Source: Membranipora membranacea
Taxonomy: Eukaryota; Bryozoa; Gymnolaemata; Cheilostomatida; Membraniporidae
Assembly: GCA_914767715.1 (NCBI GenBank)
Contig: OU612073.1
Coordinates: 5,208,001-5,272,000, forward strand
Direction of reading: 5' to 3'
DNA length: 64,000 nucleotides
Both the position numbers and the translations under genes were made by a program. The notes below the pieces were generated by a model. The model was not told where the DNA came from. It saw only the letters and a program-made list of their open reading frames with translations, and searched no databases. Every line of letters starts with the position of its first letter. Positions within the stretch are counted from its first letter, which is position 1. This document shows, in pieces, positions 1-12,883 of this stretch.

Positions 1-43
1 GGATGTAATAACATGATATTGAATAATAATTATGTACTTACAA

Positions 44-491
44 GTGGATGCCAGGGCTCTCAACCACTCAGATTTAGCCCGAGTTACTCAGGTTTTTGGG
101 TTCAACTCCGGCAACTCAGGGGATTTTAGAATATTAGCTAAAAACTCAGATTTTTCCTCATATTCATCGAAGTTGGGGAATTCCTCTCGGTGTGGCCTAG
201 TAGTATGATTATAAAAAACAGTTTTATGTTGTGATATATGAAATTCATCAACCAGGATGAATTTTACAGTTATTCTATATCAATGATCTGCTAACAACTC
301 TCAAAACCAGTATCATTCATATGCAGAGGCCTAAATTGCTCTGGGCTTTGGCTGCCGTACCCATTGATGAGCTCTAAAACTCTAAGCTGTTTGTACACAG
401 GGCTTTTCACGCCTTTGAAATGTCACTTGCAACCCGGTATTGGCATAACTCAGGTTTTGGATCCTGCCAGGTTGAGAGCCCTGGTGGGTGC
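44..491. mobile_element. Non-autonomous hAT-like MITE with target-site duplication
   Basis: The terminal inverted repeats are CAGGGCTCTCAACC at 52-65 and its reverse complement at 470-483. They bound 432 bp with no coding capacity. The flanking 8-mers are gtggatgc (44-51) and gtgggtgc (484-491), 7 of 8 identical, which fits the 8-bp target duplication and the CAGGG-type ends known for hAT transposons. The small open frame at 364-630 crosses the right end and is not credible as a gene. The hAT assignment is inferred from end sequence and duplication length only. Confidence 0.7.
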
Positions 492-2345
492 CTCTAATTT
501 TAATATTGATGTCAGCAAGAGTGGTATGACATACTTTTCAGTATGCACATTATATCACAGAGTAAGGATAATATATCTTTTAGTCTGTGATTCTATGTTA
601 CTTGTGCAGACTTCAATTAATCAACTTTAGTCTGTGCTTTTTTTGGCTATGGTCCCCTATATCTATTTATAGCCATAAACATAATATGAAGCTATATTAT
701 ATAGGCTAGACCAAAGTGATGATTATTACTGAGAAACATTGTAGCACACCATAAAAAAATACTTTGTCTAAATTGTTATAGCCAGCACACAGTCTGCTTA
801 ATTGTTAGGGCTGCCAACTCTTACTCCACTAGAGTCCACACCTCACCAGTCTGCTTGCCTAGTCCGTCCTTCATTGCACTTATTTTGATGCCGCCTGAGC
901 ACCGTGTATTAGCATTTGTAACAAATCATAACCTTACAGTGTAGACTTTTTCCTCTCTGTCTGATCTATCAAAAGACGAGTCTTTTCGATTTTGTTTTCT
1001 ATTTGACGAGTCAGTCTGAAAAAAACTGTGATGTCCTCATATAAATGTTTTGATATATAAGATGATTTACATACATTTTTAATGTCACCTGCCAAATGGT
1101 AATAGTTCGCTCACAAATATAGACCTATAAGGCATTTCTGCTCTTTTACTCACTATCTTCACCGGCCGTTAATCACTATGTTTCAATATATCGATTTGAC
1201 ACCAGTTTTAAGCCTGATTCTCCTAAGCCTGCTCTCATTTTATGGTATAATTGTGTAGAATACAAAATAATGTGCATGCCGTGGTTGCCGTGGTTGTAAT
1301 ACCAAAAATACTAGTATAAGCTCTCAAATGTTGGCAGGCCGCTGGTAGAGGCATTTCATTACCAACCACATTCCCCAACGAAAATGGTTGATAATGAAAT
1401 ACCTCTACCAGCATCCCGCAATTTGAGCGCTTAAACTAACCTGATCACTTTCAAGCATAACCTTGGAATACCTAGGGAGATGATCACTTATGTGGCAATG
1501 TAATTTAGGTCAGACAACGGTGATCCGTTTCCTATCCCATATCATATTAATCTATTCCATCTTTTACCAAGTGGTTAGATATATATTTTCATTTTTGTCA
1601 CTATCCAATCAGCCTAATATCAGGATAACTATTATGTTATGTAGTTATGCCCTTAGGTAGTGGATACGTGCTTTACCCTCGGAGGGGGGGGGGGCAGTGC
1701 TAGCCAATGTGTTGGTCTGATTAGTTGGGGGTCCTTAATCATCTAGGGGATGTATCAACAAAGTATTCATGACAGGGTGTTGAAACTTATGAGATAGTTC
1801 ACCCCAAATTGTGGATGTTATTTTTGTAAATACTCGACCAACCACATGACAGAAGCGTCTTCTTCTTTTCTGCAACAATACGCCTAAAGAATAGGAGATA
1901 GATATTTGTCGTTTTCGTTTCAGCGTTTGCCTTGCTACAAACATGAGTTATAGCCTCTATTCTTTATTTTTCAGCTGTTTATTATACCGTATGATACTAT
2001 ATTACACCCAAAAGATGATTCTAATGTACCGGGGGGGGGGGGGGAATTAGTCAATCAACTCAGTAGTTCTAAGAACAGGGACAGCAGGCATTTGTTATCA
2101 AAAAAGTCTGTATATAGTGATTTACTTGCAATCAAAGGTTCAAAACAATAAAATTATCATTCACAATAATTTCCTGTAACAACATGGAAAGAAAGAAGCA
2201 TAATGAATACCGGTCACACAAAGTAGAAAATACTATTGCAAACATACTGACTTCTAGAAGCAAATATGAATAATTCAATTCTCGAAATTAAATAGACCAG
2301 ATCACAATACTAAGTGTTTATCTAGTGCTTATCCTTAGTTCAGTA
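492..2345. other. Non-coding flank downstream of DCTN4
   Basis: I see no credible exon on either strand. The stretch holds a hairpin element (1318-1432), poly-G runs near 1685 and at 2031-2044, and AT-rich sequence. On the minus strand AATAAA-type signals occur near 1954 and 1976 and could serve the DCTN4 transcript. Confidence 0.5.
1318..1432. repeat. Short foldback (hairpin) element
   Basis: Near-palindromic arms: GCTGGTAGAGGCATTTCATT begins at 1341, and its imperfect reverse complement ends at 1412. An outer pair of arms reads AAGCTCTCAAAT against ATTTGAGCGCTT. The loop is about 15 bp. A related half-element with the same ATGGTTGATAATGAAAT-type core lies at about 2593-2650. The size and structure fit a MITE. 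Confidence 0.7.
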
Positions 2346-5300
2346 TCAGTCGCCGAGATCCACACAAATAGGGAAGCTCATCTCTGGCGCCGTGCCTTCA
2401 GATGAAGATGGTAATGGGGTATGGTGCAGCACGACACATACCTACAATATGGATGTGATACTGATAAACACCTCCTAGCTAGATGCATGTATTAGAATTT
2501 GAGCCTAATCAAAAACCAAAACCACAAAGCAGGTCTTCATGCCAGAAAGGCCGAAAATTAATTGGAGTTCTTTCCCAGAATTAACTATTTCCTTATCAAC
2601 CACAACCAGTTTGTAGGAATGTGGTTGATGATAAAATGCCACTACCATCCTCTCGGCAAAGTACATGTAGCTTGGGTATGGAAAAGAAGAATTTATAATC
2701 AATTACGTACTTTGACTTTGCCCAGAAAGTTAGCTGGCACATTCACTGAACATCTCAGTCCTATCTTACTACCGTGATTATAAGCCAGCCATCTATAAAA
2801 CACATAATATACTAGGGAGTGTAACAAGAATGGAACAACTTTATATAGTTCAATTACAAGGTACATCGGGTAAGAATCAGCTTGTCGATACCTTGAGCGT
2901 GTTAAAGTTTTTATCTCTAAGCTCTCATAACATCATGTCGTTACAAGTCATGTGACCTGCAGGTAGTCAGTGAAAAAAATGGCCTTACGCAAAAACTTGG
3001 AGGAAATAGTTTTAAGCAAATTATATGCATCCATCCATGAGACTTGACTTCATACCAGCCCACGCAGCACAAAGTGTATATTTCACGATAACAAAATAGG
3101 CAAGTGAATCCAAATCTCTCACCACTGGTTGCTAGGTTACGTCTATAACTTACTTTTCTTTCTCTGGGTCTGTCTCCACCGAATCATCGAGAGAGAACGC
3201 TTCGTTCTTAGGCTCAAGGTGGAACTCTACCTGCGGTACTGTAACCTCACACGTACTCATAGTATGATCATTGTCAGGTAACAGAGTAAAGGAACACGGG
3301 CTCAGCTGATCTGGGTTACTGACACTCAATACAAAGTCACATTCCTGAAATATTCATCATATATAGATAATAATATATATTTTATAATAATGGCTGATTT
3401 GTTAGTTTAATTTTAAAACCTTATCTCCAGAAATGTTACATGGAATAAAACAAATAAACATTTTTTTTACTGGGTGCATAATGTTAAAAAGAATCCCCCT
3501 TGTAAGGTAAAAGCAAAGGGAAAATAATATAATAAAATCAATACTGACTGACTATATGTAACTTGGGTTACACAGTATTGCCTGATTATCAGGAATTTCT
3601 TATTACAGTAAATGAAAATGTCAAATCTAATATTGATCTGTTATATTTAGTATTGTCACGTGGCAGCCTAAGTTCTCACATAAGCCCTGTTATGGATACT
3701 CAGTTGATTTATTTATGCTAGAAAATTCGAAAGGGGAGGGGGTGTATAACAATAAGCCATCGGTACAGCTACACGCAAATTTCTATTTGGAGTTTGATCA
3801 GAGACCTTACACACTATCTTTATTCTTTACCTTGTCATATAACCCGTTGGATCAAGGGAAACCATCGGAAATCATGGAAACCATTAATGTGTTGGCTAGG
3901 GCCATTATGTCCTAAATAAAATTGATGGCCAGTCAACCCAGCATTTCTACAGGTGATTGCAGTTGTTGACTCTACATCTAATCCCCTATACCTAAATCTC
4001 AATAAATAACTCTTATGGCTTTCAGCATGGCCTTATCATCAGTATGATTAAAGCGAAGATCTGGCATCTTTACATAAAAACAATTTATGATTTTCAGGCT
4101 TTTTTGCCCATTAGTATGAGAGATCAGGGGATCAAACATCTCTACTTGGTATATATAAAATTTGGTTATAAAACATGACAGGTTGGCTTCTAGTAAATAA
4201 CCCTGATTAATGTGCCAACTCATATTTGGTCTCTTTTATCGGCTCAATTAAGAGCAAGCGGTGAGCTTCGGACATATTTGGAACTATAGACAGTTTTCTG
4301 AGCTCTTATTTATGCCTCAATTCGGAGTTGTCCCCTCTCCAGTTTGGTACTTTTAACCCACACCGCATAGGAAAAACCTGCTGAAAGAGGGTTATCTTGA
4401 AAACCGCTTATGATAGGATAAAAATGATTTTTGATTCAGAGTCTGCACCATTGAAAACCCTGTGAGACAGAGTTTCCAAATCATTGGTGGCTTGAATGTT
4501 GATGAATCTTAATTTTAGTGACGAAACTCATGAAAATTTCTGCCAAATTGTCCCCAAAACAGGCAGAAAATGCTATAATTGGCTATCCAATTTCTAAAAT
4601 TATTTCCCGAACTTATGTCCATATGAGTTTTCAATGGTGCAGACTCTGAATCAAAAATCATTTTTATCCTCACATAAGCGGTTTTCAAGATAACCCTCTT
4701 TTCAGCACGTTTTTCTTATGCGGCGTGGGTTAAAAGTACCAAACTGGAGAGAGGACAACTCCGAATTGAGGCCTAAATCAGAGCTCAGAAAACTGTCTAT
4801 TTGAGTTTCTCGACAGGACATTCTTCACAACTTGTCACCACCACTGAAGTTTACCCCTTTTTATAGCTTTCAATAAATAGATGAATGTGGACGTCTCCTG
4901 AAGTACTGATATTAGTACAAAAATTGTTTATTTGACTGATATTTGTAATATTTTAACCCAAGTGCATAATATCTGAAGCCCCTTAGCAAAACTGTGGCTT
5001 GAAGACACCAATAATATGCTGTGGCTACCTCAAATTCTAAATGAGCACACAGCAGGGAAGGGAATAACATTTAGGAAAGGCGAGGACTTTTCTGCTAATT
5101 CCTCATAATCGTTTCGCTAAAAAATCTTGCATTTTTCGTTATTTCAATATGGCAAATGAGTTTCCTAATTGGTCACTCAGAAATTCAAGCATGCCCTGAA
5201 GGATTTTGGAACGAAGCGAGAGTCCGAAAATTACTCGGGAAATTCTAATTGAAATAACACCCAGGGCATAGCAAACAGCTAAAATGCGACCACACAGTTC

Positions 5301-5556
5301 TGTCTTTTAAAACTAAATTAATTTATCCTATTTTGCTAGTTCCATAGAGATAATGCATACATCAAAACAGTGAAACATGAAATACAAGAACATTGAGGAT
5401 TTATCTCACCTTGCCAGCAACCAGTTTATATCCGTGACATATTCTAACATCAGGCAACTGTAGTCTAAAAAATTCAAGCAAATACTAAATCATCATTTTT
5501 ATGTGAATAAAAAAAAGGTTATTATATCTAGCACATTCACATGGATTCAATAAGAA

Positions 5557-5596
<40 letters not shown>

Positions 5597-8500
5597 GAAC
5601 TTTAATTTTGGATAATACTGATTCGTTAAGAATGTTTTACAGAACACCCAAACAAAAGTGAAAGGAAAAAAATGAAGTCTGAGATTCTCTATCACAAAGA
5701 TGCTGAAAGCTTCAGTGATGGCACAACTCAGATCTCTTCCCCACTTGTGACGCGGATTAGGTTGGAATCATGTGACATTTTTGATAGGAATTTTGTTAGT
5801 CTGGATTTTACTTCTCTGTCACCTTAGGATTATGTTTTAAATTTCGATTGAAAGCCTTTGATTTATCAATGCTTGAGACACATTGATATAGAAGACTTAA
5901 CATATTTTCCGAACCGATGTAACCACGTAATGTATTTTTCTCTTTCTGTCACAGGATGTAAAACATCAACCAGGATGATTGTTGATGACAATAAACTAAT
6001 AAACTTATGATAATAATAATAACTAGAACTGCCAGATCATAAATGCCACAGAACTTCAGGGGTATGGATGACATACACTCAGGTGGTCGATTGAGTTTAT
6101 GATAGATGGCCAGTTGGCGATGTCATTATAAATGCAATATAAAATGGCTTTCCTTTCCATGCCACCTATGAGGTAGACAGCCTGAATATAGTTGTCCTAT
6201 TATGTGGCAGAACTCCGGCACAATTATTCTCAGTGAATACAGCCATAGAATAATGCCTAACAAACATGTTATAATTGTGGTATATTTATAATTGCAAAGC
6301 TGAAAATTGTAAAGCTCAGTGCGAATTTTCTAGGTGTAAGTAGTAATAAATAGGTACCGTAACAACACAGTTAAACCACCAAGAAGTATGATATGTAAAT
6401 TAAAAATCTGGGTTCACCGAGAATTGAACTCAGGCCTTAAGCACAAACCACTCAGCCACAACTGCCGTTGAAGCTCATAGCTTTATGATTGTAACTGAAT
6501 GGGTTAAGTTAGCTGTTGTGTAATTTTGTTAAATTTTTCTTTTTTTCAAGATTCAATGGCACATATCAGGCAATAACGTGTAAAAAATATGCACACCATT
6601 AACTAGTTTTACAACACATATGTGGTTGAAGACAGGACATGCGTTTATCATAAACACAAACTAAAGTTTTGTGGATAATAATAATAATACTTACTGAGCA
6701 AGCAGCTGTATTTTAAACTTTATGTTTGATGTGCTAAACTCTGGTTTGCACAAACTGTGATCACATTGCTACAAAATAATCTCAAGGTCACATACAGAAG
6801 ACATCTTCACTATTTTATTCATAATACATGGATGTACTTTTAGTGCTTTAGTTACAGCGATTGACCATTATTTCTTATAGAAAATTCTGAAAAAGAATTA
6901 TTTGTGAAGATCAAGTTTGAGCAAATTTGCCCATTCCCATTTTACTGGTGAGGATTTGGATAGAGGAGGGCAACTCCAAATGCAGTCAAATTAGATTAAA
7001 CAAGCATTGTGGTATTAAAGAAACTACCGATAAACCATGTTAAACTACTGTTAAACAATGTAAAACATTTTAACTGGAGTAAATTAACTGAACTGATGGA
7101 AATTCATCAAAACTACAGAATCAAACTCTAGCAAAACAATAATTCAAAGAATGCCAATTAATAATTTGAAAAACAGATTTCCCGCTAGCAAAATTAAAGC
7201 TACAACGCATCTAGCTAGGATATACTACTAGATTATCAGAAGAATGATAGCTACATATGAACATTCTTTTACCCCAAAGATCCATGGCTTATTATGTACT
7301 TACCTTACACCTGATGGACTTCTTGATAGCCAGCCGTTTCCTGTTAGGTCTGAACTCAAGAGCTGTACTAGGCTGCTGCTTAACGTCACGATGTCTCTGC
7401 TCCAGCGTAGAGCCTGACAAAATATGCAATTATCTGGCTGTTCATAGCACTGTGTAATTTAGGTAGGAGTTACGCGATAAAAACAGATTTCTCATTTCAC
7501 ACATACAAGGATGACCTTGACATTGCGCATAATTACCAACATGGTGCTGAAAGAAATGAGTCCCGCAAGCTGAATAACCAAGCCTTTGTTGAATAAAAAG
7601 CCGCCACGACCTGGGTGCTATTGGAAATAAACATTCTTAGTGCTACTGCATTAAAACATTATGTTCCCCATTCGCTACCTGCTAGTAACCGTCACATTAT
7701 ATTTGGAGCTCTACTTACTGCAAATTGATTGGGGATTACAAAGCATTCAATCGGATCTAACTTATTCCCTCTCAACACAGTTTTATCGAAAGTATTCCCA
7801 TCATAAAACAATGGTACAATAAAAATCTAATAATCACTTACTACTGGTAAGATCGACGGGTCGATTAAAGTAGTCATCTGACAGCTCCTCCACCTGGTCT
7901 GTAGCTATAGACTTACAGCTCTTCAGTATATCAGATGTAGATACATTGGCTAACTGCTTAGTCCTAAAAACAATATTTGTACATTGTAGTTGGGTGAAAT
8001 ATAATATAATGTCTCTCCACCTGCTTTGAGAGCACTGATGACTGGTATTAAGTTTGTAGCGGTATCAAAAAATCATTGAGCAGTTTGTAGATCAACTATC
8101 ATTTCATTCGATAGATGTGTTATTCTAAATAGATCTGGTTGATTTTATGAGCAACCATAACTTGAAAAGAAGTGTTAAATGTTTGATATTTGAAGTTTCT
8201 ATACTTAGATTTGGTCTTTAGGGTGTCTCAGGGCAGACAACTCCAAAATTGCGGCCTGACCATTAGAAAATGTTAATAAATGATAATTTTTGAATCAGTC
8301 ATGCACACAGCTTAAACTAACCTTGCTAGTGATGTCATACCAGTACTTAGCTGAGCCATCTTACTGGCCAGTAGATGCTGACTTGAGTCGTCCCTCAGAG
8401 CCAGGGCTGCCAGGTTCTTCCTCCTGGTGCTGGATGACTGGGCTCCCACTTTCCTAACAGCTCTCTCGGAGGCATCTCTAAGACTGATAAGCTGATAGGC

Positions 8501-10342
8501 TTCTCTCAGCTGCTTAACCATCGGCTCATCAGCATCGAAAAACGAGTCATGTAGAGCTGAAAACAGTGATGAAATATTCAGTCAAATAAGAATTTCACAC
8601 TCTATAGAAACTCATGAATTGTTGAGTGACCTAAAATTGGGTGAGTATGACTTGTTTCAGGAGGCCAACTACTGCTCCTGAAATGACCAAGTCTGAATAC
8701 GGCCCAATAGCATCCTAAATCCTACTGCACATACAAAGCAACTGCACTGTCTCACCCCTCTGTTTCAAATCCTCCTTATGAAGAATATACCCAACCAAAG
8801 CCAGTAAATACATAACATGGTTGCTTAGTGGCGCTGTCAATACATTTCTTATTCATCTCAATTTCAGATTAATCATGAGGAATTCATGAAAAATGAGAAC
8901 TTAAGGAAAGAGAGAACTCAGATTGGCCTCCCACTTTAAGCTAGGTAATGATTCTTGTCAGTTGTTATTTTACCAATCTGAGTTAGTGGGTGGATATACA
9001 ATTTACCTGAGAGTTCTTTGTCTTCATATCCAGCGTCACGTGTAGTCCAGTGACAGTTACCACATGCTAAATAATACTTCTTCTTGGGCGTGGCAGTCAC
9101 TGCCTGAAATGAACAACAAAATAACAATGATGCAGCTATAACAGCAAGTTGCAGACAACTTGTACCAAGCTTGAATCTCAGTCTATGATTTAATTGAGAA
9201 TTCAAGCTGTTGCACGTGCTCATTGCTAATTGGTTGTAATATAATTGAATCTGACCATCAGAACTGTGTAGTGGGTATTGCCACTTGAATTGAATGTAGA
9301 ACAATAATCTTGGACATGGGGTACGGGTTTTCGATTTATTGTGCAAATGATGATGGAAAACGCGACTTTTGATGTTGAGGCATTCTTTGCTCAGTTATCA
9401 TTTAACTACAGTGCAATGACCTGGCTGTTTTACTGTAGATCCTATTATCAAAACCCCAGGAATCAAATATATATAAGGGTGATCATATCATATTTCATTA
9501 GGGAGAAAGTGACTTTTTGTATCCATTCGTTTATCCTTGTCATTTTGTTATACTATTACTGCATGAGGACAATGTTTTGATCATGTATCACATAATGTAG
9601 AAGCATGAGTTTATTGATCCAACCCTGACAATCACCTTATCAGAAGGAGAGGCGGACGCTGATGAGCTCGCTCCATCTTCTCCAGCCTGCGTGACCGCCC
9701 GTAAGGCCATCACACACTGGCAGCAGGGACACTCAAAACACGTCTTACATTTCATGTGATACAGCTTAGCCTCAGGGGCCATGTGAGATTGTAAACATTG
9801 CGGGCAGAAGTACACGTCAGCCTGATAATATAAAAGCAAGAGTTATTAGTTATTGAATGCGAAGAAGAGTGTTGATGGATAGTACAACAACAATTTTACG
9901 ACCATGAGAAGAGGTGTTAAAAATAATTTACTAAATCAAGGATCGACAAATTTACCAACAAGCACCAAAAAGTGATTTTGCATAGCTGACTGCTCATAGA
10001 GTTTACTCCCTACGCAAACAACCATCATGGGTACTATCCCACACAAGCCACCTACACTTAAGGGGGCCAATAAAAAGGGCGGTCAAATAAGACCAAGTGT
10101 ATGGAAAGAAATGGACAACTGATGACAAAGGGCGCTCTACCACATGCGTACAACTGCTGATTCAAATGAATTAGGTCTCGTATAATTTAAAATACAGATC
10201 TGACAGTAATTACCTCATGCTGTGTACAGTTAGCACACCTCAGCGTCACACAATATCTGCAGAAGTAAAGTCTGCATAAAGGGAACCTCGACTCACAGCT
10301 GCATTGGTAGAGTACTCGCTCCACATCAAATAAGTACGCCAT
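2346..10342 (-). CDS. DCTN4: Dynactin subunit 4 (p62), multi-exon gene
   Basis: Subunit of the pointed-end complex of dynactin, which links dynein to cargo. Exons (high to low): 10342-10214, 9821-9636, 9103-9007, 8556-8322, 7963-7842, 7413-7304, 6768-6695, 5464-5410, 3344-3154; probable last exon 2441-2346. All junctions through 3154 keep codon phase and use GT-AG. The protein starts MAYLFDVERVLYQC and has the family's N-terminal zinc-binding cysteine pairs: FCRYC (27-31), CANC (36-39), FCPQC (48-52), then YYLACGNCHW. Later family blocks are SDDYFNRPVDLT, KRLAIKKSIRCK, CDHSLCKPEF and IKFKIQLLA. Nine exons give 399 codons; with the last 31, about 30 residues (the family's KANKVG-like segment) are missing, and I could not find that exon between 2441 and 3154. 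The human protein is about 460 residues, which fits. The sequence TTTCAG directly before the ATG suggests an upstream 5' UTR exon. Confidence 0.93.
4286..4803. mobile_element. 518-bp long-arm inverted-repeat element in a DCTN4 intron
   Basis: Left arm 4286-4464 and right arm 4627-4803 are reverse complements over about 175 bp with few mismatches. Examples: the tip TAGACAGTTTTCTGAGCTC, the internal TAAAAATGATTTTTGATTCA, and CAATGGTGCAGACTCTGAAT. A spacer of about 160 bp separates them. No reading frame is present. The transcript would fold into a long duplex. It looks like a foldback-type MITE, of unknown superfamily. Confidence 0.85.
5560..5588. repeat. (AT)n microsatellite
   Basis: Uninterrupted TA/AT dinucleotide run, followed by a short interrupted extension. 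It lies in an intron of the DCTN4 gene. Confidence 0.9.
6405..6475 (-). repeat. tRNA-like fragment (probable SINE head)
   Basis: Read on the minus strand, it has an A-box-like TGGCTGAGTGG and a B-box-like GAGTTCAATTC. The stretch between is too short for a whole tRNA and no clean acceptor stem forms. It is best read as a decayed tRNA-derived repeat inside the DCTN4 intron, not a functional tRNA gene. Confidence 0.4.
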
Positions 10343-11102
10343 CTGAAAGTGAACATTACAAAATAAACTACAGTTATGCTGTAGTATGTTGGATAGGCCC
10401 TGGGGGCCGATGTCTGGGTGACATGCTCCAAGTCACCTATGAGAGTTGTATAACAAAAGGCTTTTTGTTTGGTGAACAAAGGAGTACAATGGCGGGCAAA
10501 GTTTGCTTGTCTGAATGCATGCTGGGTGTGTGTGATCGATGGCTGGGGCTCAGTTCTCCACCTTTGCTACACTCATTTGTGTGTATACACAATCCACCCG
10601 CTGCTATAATATGTAGGAACCACTGGTAAAGGGTATTTTACAACTGTACTTTATTTTGTAATGAATGCATAAAACGCAGTTTAATAAACATGATAAGATT
10701 CTGTTTTATTCCGGTTGCTAAAGGGATGTTAGAAGAGTCAGGTCCAAGGGTGAAGGGTGCAAACTTGTGATCCGTGAGGTCAATTCCAGACAATAATTCT
10801 TGATTTGGTATTGAAATGCTATTTCATCCTAGCCAGAGTCAAAAATATAAGATTCACTGTGTGTTTACGCACACCACGCCAAGTAAAGAGAGGGTATCGG
10901 GTTGCAGCATATGTACTCTAGAAGGAAAAACTCTCATCTCATTCTCAGAGATGTCGGAATCTGGTCGTTTTGAGACTGAGGGGTTCTGTTCCAATTCTGG
11001 ACCAGTCATACAAGGGACATGTGACTGAGTTACATATGTTAATGTAATTACACTTTACATTACACATATCATCACTACCAGTGAGACTAGAGTGTGATCA
11101 CC

Positions 11103-11155
11103 TAGCCTGTCTTGACAAGCTTGGTTGGTGGGACAATGCTTGTCAAGACAGGCTA
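11103..11155. repeat. Perfect 18-bp hairpin, TAGCCTGTC family
   Basis: Arm TAGCCTGTCTTGACAAGC (11103-11120) and its exact reverse complement (11138-11155) enclose a 17-bp loop. It begins and ends TAGCC...GGCTA like the other hairpins in the window, so it may be a minimal TIR element inserted at TA. Confidence 0.8.
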
Positions 11156-11851
11156 CATTCACTAGCTGGAGTCTTGTCAGGGCCTAGGACAGAGGACAGG
11201 GACAACCCTCTACCTACTAACTAACTTGTCTTGTGTGTGTGTGACTGTCCCTGGATTAGCAGTAGACCAGTGGTCAAATATATCAGGAAAGCCTATAGTT
11301 AGCTCTCTTATTTCATTACAAACCTTTACATAAATGATAACATCTACTATTGCAGAAGATTGACAAATAATATAAATTTGTTTAGATTCCTGATTTTTTT
11401 CTGAATCTGATAAACTATAGTGTAGGTGCATAACTTTAGACAATATTAGTTTTATATTGGTAGAATGTTAACAGTTTGTGTAAATATATGCAACACTCAG
11501 ACTATGTGACCTCTTTGTACTGACATTTTGATTGGCTGACATTCGCTATTTTCCTTGTAATTGGTCAATCATAATTGGGAAGTTGTGTGAAGGTTACAAG
11601 ATATCAGATACCAAGAAATCATCAAGCTCACTACATTCATACTTACCACAACTTTGGTTTGGCCATCATACACTATTTACTTTATGATCTGTCACTGGTG
11701 AGTTGAAGACCTTGTTGTCTCATAATACAATTGTTCATTTTGTCAGACAAACAGTATAGTATGGAGTCTCAGGCTAAGACAAGCCACTTCACCATAAAAT
11801 TAAAACTACTGTACTAACTAACTATGAGTATGTATTGTATGTATGTATGCA

Positions 11852-11899
11852 TAGCCTGGGCAGGCTGTTCTGTGTCGGCATGACAGCCTGCCCAGGCTA
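11852..11899. repeat. Perfect 17-bp hairpin, TAGCCTG family
   Basis: Arm TAGCCTGGGCAGGCTGT (11852-11868) and its exact reverse complement (11883-11899), with a 14-bp loop. Same TAGCCTG terminus as the hairpin 750 bp upstream. Confidence 0.8.
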
Positions 11900-12883
11900 A
11901 TGTATGCAGATATGTTAGTTAATAGTAGTAGTACCAAGCTTTGATCATCATCTTTGGTGATCATGTAAGCTCTATTGATATTGATGCATGAAAACACAGG
12001 CCGGGGCTTATATGGACATTACACACAAACCAGTAGAGTAGGTAGGCCTACCTACTACAGTAGGTGCAAGTAATGAAATGGCAGATTATTAGACTTACAC
12101 TTAGTTAGTGATGTGTGGGCCTGATAACTCTAACAGATAACTTCAGAGTAAGTTCAGTCTGCCTTCTCCTGTCCAATAATCTGTCTGTTAAAATACAAAA
12201 TAATATTTAGATAGTTGGGCCTACCTGATCTAATAATTACCTTATATATATACTTCTTCGTGCGTGAAGAAGGATAGCATGAGAAGGATACTTGATACCG
12301 AAAGTCTAGATAAAGGGACCATTTTACCGCAGACCTTCAACTTGTATCTTTTAAAATCACCGACCAAAAAGCACTACCCGCTAAATATAAGTGTTCTATG
12401 TTCTACGTTGTCAAGAGTTTATGCAGAGCATACCGAGACCGAGTACATTTAGGGATATCTCGGAACGGGCATATTTTGCTTGTTAAATGATCTGACTACC
12501 TATCCCAGGTAATGATGCGGTCTGTGTGGGAAAGGGTTGTGATCCTGACTCTAACCTGCAGCTATTGGATTGCTATGTTGAGTAGTGGTATAAGCGAACT
12601 TAAGTATAGATTATCGCTTTGTAAGGGAGACACACAATGTTATGGTTCTGATAATGGGGGCACAATTTTATAACAATTCACTTATACATAAATTATGACA
12701 CTTATCTTATACCATAGGTTTCAGGTTAATACGTGCGGGTCTTCTCCATAGGACCCAAACACCATTGCAGTTAAACTCTGTGAAGTCCAAAAATATTGTT
12801 TGATCCGTAATTCTACTTCATGTTACTGGATATAACTAATTTCACCATGATGATGTTTCTTATTGTAGATAGAATCGCCAGCC

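Larger units (their letters stand above)
10343..12883. other. Intergenic region between head-to-head DCTN4 and LRR genes
   Basis: It separates the divergently transcribed DCTN4 (minus) and LRR receptor (plus), so both promoters should lie here, but I see no clear TATA box. It contains two perfect hairpins (11103-11155, 11852-11899). The short open frames at 10423-10629, 10816-11028 and 12264-12452 lack splice context and protein-like composition. A 3' splice-like TTATTGTAG just before 12870 suggests that a 5' UTR exon of the LRR gene also lies here. Confidence 0.5.

Noticed and set aside
1735-1944. Possible missing C-terminal DCTN4 exon (KANAETK... after a TTTGTAG)
   Set aside because: It lies downstream of the probable last exon, and the resemblance is limited to three residues.
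3000-3120. Missing DCTN4 exon reading LAYFVIVKYTL on the minus strand
   Set aside because: Only a vague hydrophobic likeness to the expected segment, borders do not fit the phases, and part of the sequence belongs to a repeat shared with 53465.
6405-6475. A functional tRNA gene on the minus strand
   Set aside because: A- and B-box-like words are present, but the distance is too short and no acceptor or anticodon stem could be formed.
9588-9635. Longer version of the second DCTN4 exon (extra residues after Lys)
   Set aside because: The GTGATT donor after 9636 keeps phase with the next exon and matches the family's continuity; the extension adds non-homologous residues and a stop.
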